Below, piece by piece: positions 27,938 to 34,408 of a DNA stretch of 34,408 nucleotides (position 1 is its first letter; each line of letters begins with the position of its first letter). Source of the DNA: an uncultured Gammaproteobacteria bacterium. GTDB taxonomy: Bacteria; Pseudomonadota; Gammaproteobacteria; CAMYKB01. Both the position numbers and the translations under genes were made by a program. Location: contig CAMYKB010000039.1 of NCBI GenBank assembly GCA_947258875.1, positions 1 through 34,408 on the forward strand, given 5' to 3'. Below the pieces are notes generated by a model. The model was not told where the DNA came from. It saw nothing but the letters and a program-made list of their open reading frames with translations, and did no database searches.

Positions 27938-28891
27938 ATGGGCGCAACTTACCTGCATGTCGCCGCAGCCGTTATCAGCAACCACCTCGGCGAGATTCTG
28001 ATCACGAAACGTCTGGATCACCTTCACCAGGGCGGCAAATGGGAATTCCCCGGCGGTAAACTCGAAGCCGGGGAAACACCACAGGCTGCATTACAGCGAG
28101 AACTTGAGGAAGAGCTGGGTATTGTTGCGGTCATCGATGAACCGGTGATCCAGGTGCGCCACGATTATCCCGAAAAATCTGTACTGTTGGATGTATGGCA
28201 AGTCAGGCAGTTCGAGGGACACCCCGAAGGTAAGGAAGGCCAAGAATTCCGTTGGGTTGCGCCATCCGGGCTGGCGCAATACAGGTTTCCGGAAGCGAAT
28301 ATACCGATATTAAAAGCAGTCACTCTCCCGCAGGAATATTTGATTACACCCGAGCCCGGAAGTGATAGCGCTGTATTTTTGGCGAAACTCGATGCTGTTC
28401 TGGCTCAGGGGATTGCGCTGGTGCAATTACGCGCAAAATCACTCGCACCGAACATGTATCTTAAGCTCGCGAAACATGCGGTAGAACTCTGCCATCGGCA
28501 TGGTGCAAGGCTATTGATCAATGGCGAGCCCGAGTGGCTGCCCGATACCGGTGCTGACGGTGTACATCTCACAAGCAACAGACTGCATGCTTGTACGGAA
28601 AGGCCGCTGAGTCGTGACTGTCTGGTGGCGGCTTCCTGTCATACGCCTGCTGATATCGCTCAGGCCGAGAAAATCGAAACTGACTTCATCGTGGTATCAC
28701 CCGTTAAGAAGACCGTTAGCCACCCGCAATCCAGGGCGTTAGGTTGGCAGACGTTCAGAGAACTGTGTAACGCTGCGCATATACCGGTATATGCCCTTGG
28801 CGGGATGTCGTCCGAGGATATCACCGAGGCGAAACGTGCGGGAGGGCAGGGCATCGCGGCAATCAGTGGCTTATGGGAAAAGTCAGTTTGA
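27938..28891 (+). CDS. Nudix hydrolase fused to a ThiE/TenI-like domain
   Basis: A 317-residue two-domain protein. The N-terminal domain (about 1-130) carries an exact Nudix box, G40-x5-E46-x7-R54-E-L-x-E-E-x-G61-I, and resembles MutT, which removes 8-oxo-dGTP from the nucleotide pool. The C-terminal domain (about 133-317) resembles thiamine phosphate synthase/TenI, with QLRAKSL, GADGVHL, VAASCHT, VSPVKKT and a GGM/GISG-type phosphate loop. This fusion is known in many gammaproteobacteria at this locus, and the function of its second domain is unclear. It follows argJ by 14 bases and ends one base from the zapD stop on the other strand. Confidence 0.92.
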   Translation: MGATYLHVAAAVISNHLGEILITKRLDHLHQGGKWEFPGGKLEAGETPQAALQRELEEELGIVAVIDEPVIQVRHDYPEKSVLLDVWQVRQFEGHPEGKEGQEFRWVAPSGLAQYRFPEANIPILKAVTLPQEYLITPEPGSDSAVFLAKLDAVLAQGIALVQLRAKSLAPNMYLKLAKHAVELCHRHGARLLINGEPEWLPDTGADGVHLTSNRLHACTERPLSRDCLVAASCHTPADIAQAEKIETDFIVVSPVKKTVSHPQSRALGWQTFRELCNAAHIPVYALGGMSSEDITEAKRAGGQGIAAISGLWEKSV

Positions 28892-28892
28892 C

Positions 28893-29663
28893 TTAAAGCG
28901 CACAGACGGTAATTTCAAACGTTATGTCGTCACTGGCCTGGGATGGCCGTTGGTTCATGTCGGCGTGCTCGAAGAAGCGGATCGTAAAACGTTGTTTGCC
29001 GGCGCTTATCTCGGGGTAGAAGACGCTGTCTGCGGGTAACCTGACACGTATCAGTTGATTGGGTTGATCACTCACCAGAGCCTGTTCATAAAATCCTCTT
29101 GTGGCCTCGGCCTGCTGCAAAGTGCTGCTTTCGCGAACCAGGGTGATTACGACCTTGATGACATTATGAATCTGTATAAATGGATCAATCCAGTCACTAA
29201 GGGTTTTATGTCGTTGTTCATGAGAACGTGTTAACCAGTGATGGTATGCCGGCAGATCGAAGTCGCATGTGCCTCCGGGTATACTGGCCCGTTGTTTTAT
29301 GCTGTTGATAAAATCGTTTTTCCTCAATAGTGCTGCAGGCTGACCACTGATATCGTGCAGGGAGTCGATCAATTGCTTGTGGTTGCTGATAATGGTCTCG
29401 AGTTTTTTCCCATCGACATTGGGTGAGCGGGTCAGGTGCTCGATATTGGCGACCTGCCGCTTGAGTTCCTTCATGAGCTCACTTTTGATATCGCCTCTCG
29501 ATATCAGATCGATGATTTCCAGCAAAGTGATAATGGCGTTGTGGGCATGCCATGCACTTTTTCCATTTAGAGATGTCTTGTAATGCGTGATCAGGTAATC
29601 GAGGCGCAAGAACATTCTGATGCGTTCATTCAGGGGCTGTTCGTATGTAACCGATTTTGTCAC
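28893..29663 (-). CDS. zapD: Cell division protein ZapD
   Basis: A 256-residue cytoplasmic FtsZ-associated protein (formerly YacF, DUF1342) that cross-links FtsZ filaments through the FtsZ C-terminal peptide. The N-terminus, VTYEQPLNERIRMFLRLDYL, lines up with the E. coli ZapD start, which supports the GTG start at 29663. The family ending with FFEHADMNQRPSQASDDITFEITVC is also clear. The gene lies after coaE, as in other gammaproteobacteria. The small zinc protein gene yacG, often found next, is absent, and the Nudix gene stop is one base away. The 95-base gap to coaE contains half of a perfect hairpin. Confidence 0.95.
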   Translation of the reverse strand: MTKSVTYEQPLNERIRMFLRLDYLITHYKTSLNGKSAWHAHNAIITLLEIIDLISRGDIKSELMKELKRQVANIEHLTRSPNVDGKKLETIISNHKQLIDSLHDISGQPAALLRKNDFINSIKQRASIPGGTCDFDLPAYHHWLTRSHEQRHKTLSDWIDPFIQIHNVIKVVITLVRESSTLQQAEATRGFYEQALVSDQPNQLIRVRLPADSVFYPEISAGKQRFTIRFFEHADMNQRPSQASDDITFEITVCAL

Positions 29664-29738
29664 TAATCCATTCCATGTTCGCGGTCGTGATCTGTAGTTA
29701 ACAGATATCTCGCGGCCTATTGTTTTTATTGCGGCATA

Positions 29739-29784
29739 TTAAGGAGTCCATGAACGAATTATGATTCGTTCATGGACTCCTTAA
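29739..29784. repeat. Perfect 46-bp palindrome over the coaE stop codon
   Basis: Two 21-base arms (29739-29759 and 29764-29784) are exact reverse complements around a 4-base loop. The right arm encodes the last residues of CoaE (KESMNES) and includes part of its stop context. Each arm carries AAGGAG, three bases, then ATG AAC GAA, ending after four codons in TGA (plus strand) or TAA (minus strand). Neither side has a T-tract, so it is not a standard terminator. It would form a very stable RNA hairpin at the coaE-zapD junction. Its function is unknown; a local inverted duplication or an assembly fold-back are alternatives. Confidence 0.95.
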
Positions 29785-30361
29785 GGTACTGTTGGTGCAG
29801 TTCCTGTACGCGGTTTTTCAGGTCCACGAGGCTGCTGTTATTTTCAATAATATCATGGGCGTGCTCAAGGCGGGTAGAGCGCGGCAATTGACGGCTCATG
29901 ATCGCCCGAACCTGTGCTTCAGGGCAAGCATCGCGAGTGGTTGTGCGTTTAATTTGTTGACCCTCATCACAGTCAACTACCAGGATTCGGTCAACCAGGT
30001 CCTGCATGCCGGTTTCAATGAGTAAGGGCACAACGATAATGCAATAGGGCGCAGACAGCTGCTTGATCTCAGTACTGATCTCAGCACGCACACGGGGGTG
30101 CAGAATCTGTTCGACGATCTCGCGTTTAGCGGGGTCTGCGAAGATCTGTTCCCTGAGCGCAGCTCTGTTTAACTGGCCGTTTTCGAATAATATGTCCGCT
30201 CCCAGTTGTGCCGCCAATGCCTGTAGCTCAGGCGTGTCAGGTTTGAGTAGGCGGCGAGTGATGTGATCAGCATCAATCAGGGGCGCCCCAAGCTGTGCAA
30301 ACAGCTCTGCAGTAGCGGACTTGCCACAACCGATACCACCGGTAAGACCTATAACCAGCAT
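29759..30361 (-). CDS. coaE: Dephospho-CoA kinase CoaE
   Basis: A 200-residue P-loop kinase that phosphorylates the 3'-hydroxyl of dephospho-CoA in the last step of coenzyme A synthesis. The nucleotide-binding loop GGIGCGKS is at 8-15, and the substrate motif LIDADHITRRLL follows at about 28-39. The conserved VVPLLIETG and VDCDEGQQIKRTTTRD segments are present. It starts 15 bases after the pilD stop on the same strand, and this pilD-coaE-zapD order is typical. The last few codons lie within a perfect palindrome and seem to extend slightly beyond the usual family end. Confidence 0.96.
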   Translation of the reverse strand: MLVIGLTGGIGCGKSATAELFAQLGAPLIDADHITRRLLKPDTPELQALAAQLGADILFENGQLNRAALREQIFADPAKREIVEQILHPRVRAEISTEIKQLSAPYCIIVVPLLIETGMQDLVDRILVVDCDEGQQIKRTTTRDACPEAQVRAIMSRQLPRSTRLEHAHDIIENNSSLVDLKNRVQELHQQYLKESMNES

Positions 30362-30376
30362 TGAGTAACCGCGCTA

Positions 30377-31158
30377 TCAGCCTGGTAGGGCGAAGCGCAG
30401 GTAGGCCTTGATGATCTGCTCTCCCCATAACAGGGCAATCCAGCCGGCAATCGCAATATAGGGCCCAAAGGGGATAGGATTGTTTTTATCCCGGCCACGA
30501 AACACGATCAGGCCGATACCGAATGCGGCGCCCACAAACGATGACAGTAAAATAATGAGGGGTAACAATTGCCATCCGAGCCAAGCGCCGAACACGGCCA
30601 GTAACTTGAAATCGCCATAGCCCATGCCTTCCTTGCCGGTGATCAATCTGAAGATATGGTAAACAGTCCAAAGAGAAAGATACCCCGCCATTGCGCCGAT
30701 TACAGCAGTGGGTAAGTCTGTATAAACATTAAATAAATTGAAGAGTAGGCCGAGCCACAGCAGTGGCAGCGTGATGTTGTCCGGCAATAGCTTGGTGTGA
30801 TAGTCGATCATGCTCAAAGCGATCAGGCCCCAGGTCAGCAGCAGGGCCCCTGCGGCTTGCCAGCTATAACCAAAGTGCCAGGCAACGGTAAATGACAATA
30901 CACCGGTCAGAATTTCAATGAGCGGGTATTGTATTGAAATGCCCGTGCCACAGCCTGAACATTTACCACGCAGGAAGATGTAACTGATCACCGGGCGTCC
31001 TCGAGTTCCAGGAAGTCATGGCACTCCGAGCGCCACTGACGTTGCAGCATAACGGGTACGCGATGAATAACGACATTAAGGAAACTGCCTATCAACAGCC
31101 CCAGGATTGTTGCAGATAGAAAAAAAAGCGCGGGATTACTCGTCAGTATGTTATGCAA
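30377..31158 (-). pseudogene. pilD: pilD prepilin peptidase, broken by an internal deletion and frameshift
   Basis: PilD cleaves and N-methylates type IV prepilins in the inner membrane. The larger frame (30377-30991) keeps LRGKCSGC (the second Cys pair), both catalytic aspartates in SMIDYHTKLLPD and GMGYGDFKLL, and about six membrane segments. The missing N-terminus lies upstream in another frame. From a probable TTG at 31158 it reads through ILGLLIGSFLNVVIHRVP and RQWRSECHDFLELEDAR, then stops at 30988-30990. The normal sequence between these parts (about 30 residues, including the first CxxC pair and the start of the NIPVISY motif) is absent. The frame change implies a loss of 3n+1 bases near 30991-30999. 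The combined remnant of about 260 codons compares with roughly 290 in the family. It could be an assembly error. Confidence 0.88.
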
Positions 31159-31175
31159 TGCTATGGTCCGGAATA

Positions 31176-31202
31176 CAAAAAGCTGCCCGGTTTGGGCAGC
31201 TT
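31176..31202 (-). terminator. Rho-independent terminator after pilC
   Basis: On the minus strand AAGCTGCCC pairs with GGGCAGCTT around a 5-base loop and runs into a T-tract. It lies about 30 bases after the pilC stop and just before the pilD start, so it should end most pilBC transcripts and leave pilD-coaE-zapD to partial read-through or a separate promoter. Confidence 0.85.
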
Positions 31203-31232
31203 GTGTGAATTTAGATCCAACAATTCTGAGGC

Positions 31233-32450
31233 TTAGACAACAGAGCCCAGTTTAAAGATTGGCAGGTACATGGCAATAACCAGTCCACCTACGACGACAC
31301 CGAGTACCGCCATGATGAGGGGCTCGAGCAGGCTACTGAGACCGTCGACCAGGTTGTCTACCTCTGCTTCGTAGAAGTCAGCAACCTTGCTTAACATATC
31401 ATCCAGGGAGCCAGACTCCTCGCCGATGGCGACCATTTGGATCACCATATTGGGGAACAACTCAGTACTGCGCATGCTCTGTTGCAGTTGCATGCCGGTC
31501 GCGACATCGTCTCTCATTTTAAGTGTGCCTTCATGATAAAGCGCATTACCCGTGGCGCCGGCGACTGACTCCATAGCCTCAACCAGAGGTACACCTGCTG
31601 TGAACATGGTTGCCATGGTGCGGGCGAATCGGGCTATTGCTGATTTTCTCAAAATATCGCCAACAACAGGGATCTTGAGTGACACCATGTCAAGAAAACG
31701 CCGAAACGAAGCTGAACGTTTCTTGCCTTGTATGAAGGCGTAGGCAGTCGCACCGATACCCAGTAACACCAGTACCCACCATTTCTGCATAAACTCTGAT
31801 AGATTGATGACAAATAGTGTAAATGCCGGTAAATCGGCACCGAAACCCTGGAATAATTCCTGAAACTGCGGAACGACGAAGATGAGCAAAATGGCAGAAA
31901 CAATGAATGCAACAACTACAACTGCTGCAGGATAGAAAAGCGCTTTTTTGACCTTGGCCTTTAATTCCTCCGTTTTTTCTTTATAGATTGCGATCTTATC
32001 GAGCAATGTTTCCAGGGCGCCAGATTGTTCACCTGCGTTAACAAGGTTGCAAAACAGGTCATCGAAATGCTGTGGGTGCTTGGATAATGCATCTGCCAGG
32101 TTGGTGCCACCTTCTACATCGCCCTTGACTGCCATCACCAGCTTCGCCATGGAGGGGTTGTCGTGGCCCTTGCCAATGATCTCAAAGGATTGTACCAGCG
32201 GAACACCTGCGGCCATCATGGTTGCAAGTTGCCTGGCAAATATCGCGATATCTTTCGGGGTGATCTTTTTTTGACCGCCGAAAAGTGGCTTGGGTTTTTT
32301 CCTGACTTTTAAGGGATTGATGCCTTGGCGCCGAAGATCAGCCTTTAATGCAGTTTCATTCGATGCTTGGCTCTCACCCTTGACGCGGCTGCCTTGCCTG
32401 TCCAGGCCTTCCCAGGTAAATGTAAGCGTTTGGGTTGCTTGCTCAGCCAT
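31233..32450 (-). CDS. pilC: Type IV pilus inner-membrane platform protein PilC
   Basis: A 405-residue polytopic protein (GspF family) on which the pilus assembly motor works. Two T2SSF repeats are visible, at about 70-193 and 273-395, each with the (F/A)ARxLATM(M/F)xAGVPLVxxxE pattern. Three long membrane segments lie near 172-192, 218-240 and 375-397. The N-terminal segment FTWEGLDRQGSRVKGE is typical. The gene follows pilB with two bases between the stop and start codons, and a strong terminator follows it. It is full length for the family. Confidence 0.96.
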   Translation of the reverse strand: MAEQATQTLTFTWEGLDRQGSRVKGESQASNETALKADLRRQGINPLKVRKKPKPLFGGQKKITPKDIAIFARQLATMMAAGVPLVQSFEIIGKGHDNPSMAKLVMAVKGDVEGGTNLADALSKHPQHFDDLFCNLVNAGEQSGALETLLDKIAIYKEKTEELKAKVKKALFYPAAVVVVAFIVSAILLIFVVPQFQELFQGFGADLPAFTLFVINLSEFMQKWWVLVLLGIGATAYAFIQGKKRSASFRRFLDMVSLKIPVVGDILRKSAIARFARTMATMFTAGVPLVEAMESVAGATGNALYHEGTLKMRDDVATGMQLQQSMRSTELFPNMVIQMVAIGEESGSLDDMLSKVADFYEAEVDNLVDGLSSLLEPLIMAVLGVVVGGLVIAMYLPIFKLGSVV

Positions 32451-32452
32451 GA

Positions 32453-34171
32453 TTAGTCCTTGGTTACTCGGTTAATTTCTTCGAGACTGGTCACGCCGTT
32501 GCGTACCTTCTGCAGGCCGGAGGCGCGCAAGTCGGGGACATTTTCTTTCGCGGCCTGGTCCGCCAGTTGCATGGAATTGCCGCCCGCCATGATGATACGA
32601 CCCATATCCTCGGATATTGGCATCACCTGATAGACGCCGACGCGGCCTTTGTAGCCATTCGTGCATTGATCGCAACCCACGGCCTTGAAGACTTTGAGAG
32701 TGCCCAGTTCATCTTCACGGAAGCCTTCCTCAATGAGTGCTTCATGTGGGATGTCATCGACAGTCTTGCAGTGTTCGCACAAGCGTCTTGCAAGGCGTTG
32801 TGCAATGATCAGGGAGACGGCGGAGGCAATATTGAATGGGGGTACTCCCATATTGGCCAGACGCGTCAGCGTTTGTGGTGCATCATTGGTGTGCAGTGTC
32901 GACAACACCATATGGCCTGTCTGGGCGGCTTTGATGGCAATCTCCGCCGTTTCCAGATCGCGTATCTCACCTACCATGATTACGTCTGGGTCTTGACGCA
33001 GGAAGGCGCGCAATGCGGAAGCAAAGGTCAGCCCAACCTTGGGGTTGACGTTGACCTGGTTAATGCCGGGCAGGTTGATTTCCGCTGGGTCCTCTGCGGT
33101 AGAAATGTTCGTGTCGGCGGTGTTGAGAATATTTAGACCGGTATACAGAGACACTGTTTTACCGCTACCGGTTGGCCCGGTCACCAGGATCATGCCATAG
33201 GGTTTACCGAGCGCATCCAGATAGAATTTCTTTTGCTCAGGTTCGTAGCCTAACACCTCGATCCCCAGCATGGCACTGGATGGATCGAGGATACGTAACA
33301 CGATTTTCTCGCCAAATAAGGTTGGACAGGTGTTAACACGAAAGTCAATGGCGCGCTTTTTGGAGATCTGCATCTTGATGCGGCCGTCCTGGGGGATGCG
33401 GCGTTCGGAGACATCCATTCTCGACATGACCTTGATGCGAGCCGAGATACGCGGTGCCAATGTGACTGGTGGGTTGGTTATTTCCTGTAATATGCCGTCA
33501 ATGCGGATGCGAACGCGGAATGATTTTTCATAGGGCTCGAAATGGATATCCGATGCCTTTTTATTGATCGCATCCAGCAAGACTTTATTGACAAAACGTA
33601 CCACGGGTGTGTCGTCGATGTCAGAATCGGCAACCTCGGGTCCGGCGTCCTCATCAATACCGGTTACCTGTAAATTATCAAGGTCATCATCCAACAGGCC
33701 ATCCATAGATGCCATGGAGTCGTTCTCTTCCAGGGCTTTTTCGATGATCTTGCCAAGTTTGTCTTCTTCGACCAGGACAGGTTCGGTTGCAACGCCAGTG
33801 TTGAACTTGATTTCGTCGAGTGCAACGAGGTTCATCGGGTCTGAAATCGCGACAAACAAGCGATTACCTCTCTTGAAGATCGGCAAAGCATTGTGCTGCC
33901 GAACAAGTTTTTCATCGACCTGTTGTTTGGGAATGGTTTCGGGGTCAATGGTGGTGATATCAAATACCGGTATGCCAAATTCGGAAGATGCTGCCTGAGC
34001 AATGGCGCGGGGTTTGGCAAGCTTGTTTTTAACCAGATAAGAAACGAGAGGCGTCCGATCCGCGTGTGCGCGTTCCTGTGCCTCCATTGCAGCAGAATCG
34101 GTGATCAAGCCTTCACTGATAAGCCTGCGGGCAAGCCCCCCCAGTTTGATCGTGGTTGCGGTTGTAGCCAT
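32453..34171 (-). CDS. pilB: Type IV pilus assembly ATPase PilB
   Basis: A 572-residue hexameric ATPase that powers pilus extension. An N-terminal MshE-like (GspE N-terminal) region of about 160 residues is followed by the ATPase core. Walker A GPTGSGKT is at 332-339, followed by the Asp box (STAEDPAEI), the atypical Walker B with DPDVIMVGEIRD, and the His box GHMVLSTLHTNDAP. The zinc-binding tetracysteine site is formed by CEHC and CDQC. It is full length. No pilin gene (pilA) lies in the window, although pilA often adjoins pilB. PilB and PilC are intact although PilD is broken. Confidence 0.97.
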   Translation of the reverse strand: MATTATTIKLGGLARRLISEGLITDSAAMEAQERAHADRTPLVSYLVKNKLAKPRAIAQAASSEFGIPVFDITTIDPETIPKQQVDEKLVRQHNALPIFKRGNRLFVAISDPMNLVALDEIKFNTGVATEPVLVEEDKLGKIIEKALEENDSMASMDGLLDDDLDNLQVTGIDEDAGPEVADSDIDDTPVVRFVNKVLLDAINKKASDIHFEPYEKSFRVRIRIDGILQEITNPPVTLAPRISARIKVMSRMDVSERRIPQDGRIKMQISKKRAIDFRVNTCPTLFGEKIVLRILDPSSAMLGIEVLGYEPEQKKFYLDALGKPYGMILVTGPTGSGKTVSLYTGLNILNTADTNISTAEDPAEINLPGINQVNVNPKVGLTFASALRAFLRQDPDVIMVGEIRDLETAEIAIKAAQTGHMVLSTLHTNDAPQTLTRLANMGVPPFNIASAVSLIIAQRLARRLCEHCKTVDDIPHEALIEEGFREDELGTLKVFKAVGCDQCTNGYKGRVGVYQVMPISEDMGRIIMAGGNSMQLADQAAKENVPDLRASGLQKVRNGVTSLEEINRVTKD

Positions 34172-34220
34172 CTAAGCTTTTACTCTAGTGGAATAAAGTG
34201 CGATTTCTAATAATAACAGC

Positions 34221-34248
34221 ATGTTAGCGAAATTATCTAGATTGTCAA
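34221..34248 (-). promoter_or_regulatory. Probable promoter of pilBC
   Basis: On the minus strand a perfect TTGACA (34243-34248) is followed after 16 bases by TAACAT (34221-34226), four of six to the -10 consensus. Transcription would start about 40 bases before the pilB ATG. The -35 lies immediately beside the broken 5' side of the divergent membrane protein gene. Confidence 0.5.
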
Positions 34249-34258
34249 TCCATGCGCC

Positions 34259-34408
34259 ATGTGGGTGTTGCTGTTCTTGCTGGCAATGTTGGTCAATCTT
34301 CGTGACCGAGCGCGGATTCTCTTGATTGCCGGCACTTTCGTGTTTGTCAGTGGGGCCGTCTACTTCGCATTCATGGCTGCCTGGCTCAACCTGTTCCTGA
34401 TCATCGGT
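34259..34408 (+). CDS. Polytopic membrane protein, partial, 5' side apparently broken
   Basis: The open frame runs off the window end. It encodes two strongly hydrophobic segments separated by a basic loop (VNLRDRAR), then GAVYFAFMAAWLNLFLIIG. Read three codons further upstream, the frame gives Asn-Pro-Cys-Ala-Met-Trp. This resembles the D-x-FNPCA(F/M)(W/F)VLLFLL motif inside CcdA-like membrane proteins that often carry a redox domain before the membrane part. In such proteins the motif is internal, yet here a TAG stop lies three codons before the Asn and no ribosome binding site precedes the ATG. A 5' truncation or frameshift is therefore likely. The family assignment is from memory of the motif and is tentative. 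Confidence 0.5.
   Translation, partial: MWVLLFLLAMLVNLRDRARILLIAGTFVFVSGAVYFAFMAAWLNLFLIIG

Noticed and set aside
29739-29784. Intrinsic terminator for coaE
   Set aside because: The hairpin is strong but no T-tract follows it on either strand.
32567-33136. A 189-codon plus-strand frame opposite pilB
   Set aside because: It is antisense to conserved PilB motifs and has no independent support.

Overview
The window is a stretch of gammaproteobacterial chromosome. It is built around a complete-order division and cell wall (dcw) cluster, followed on the same strand by lpxC, an M23 peptidase gene, secA, argJ and a Nudix-ThiE fusion gene. A minus-strand block carries zapD, coaE, pilD, pilC and pilB. 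MurE has the DNPR signature of meso-diaminopimelate-adding enzymes, and the lpxC-dciA-M23-secA-argJ-Nudix-zapD-coaE-pilDCB order is the one known from Chromatiales, Thiotrichales and Pseudomonas-type gammaproteobacteria. The exact taxon is an inference and cannot be fixed from the sequence alone.

Layout. Positions 1-540 hold no gene but are rich in repeats: a 14-bp inverted repeat enclosing a nested palindromic element, then a 9-bp tandem repeat. Next come an orphan lipoprotein gene (541-2541) with its own terminator and the RNase P RNA gene rnpB (2879-3238). A sigma70-type promoter with three MraZ boxes starts the dcw operon. The operon runs mraZ-rsmH-ftsL-ftsI-murE-murF-mraY-murD-ftsW-murG-murC-murB-ddl-ftsQ-ftsA-ftsZ, mostly with ATGA or short overlaps that suggest translational coupling. 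lpxC follows after about 270 bp. dciA lies convergent to lpxC; the M23 peptidase gene is divergent from dciA and ends in a strong terminator. secA, argJ and the Nudix-ThiE gene read rightward and meet the minus-strand zapD with one base between stop codons. pilB-pilC-terminator-pilD-coaE-zapD reads leftward. The last 150 bases begin a rightward membrane protein gene that runs off the end.

How the genes fit together. mraY makes lipid I from the MurC/D/E/F product, MurG should convert it to lipid II, FtsW and FtsI polymerise and cross-link septal peptidoglycan, and FtsQ/L/A/Z and ZapD build the divisome. LpxC commits material to lipid A, SecA exports envelope proteins, and PilB/C/D assemble type IV pili.

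What stands out. I see no clearly new multi-gene system. The strongest anomalies are two otherwise conserved genes that each carry an internal loss plus a frameshift: murG, which is normally essential and has lost its GGSxGA glycine loop, and pilD, which has lost its first CxxC pair. Both losses are of 3n+1 nucleotides. A third gene at the right edge also appears broken at its 5' side. This pattern could be assembly error or real decay, and raw reads would decide. Other notable items are a perfect 46-bp hairpin covering the coaE stop codon, the MITE-like repeat nest at the left edge, and the uncharacterised lipoprotein.
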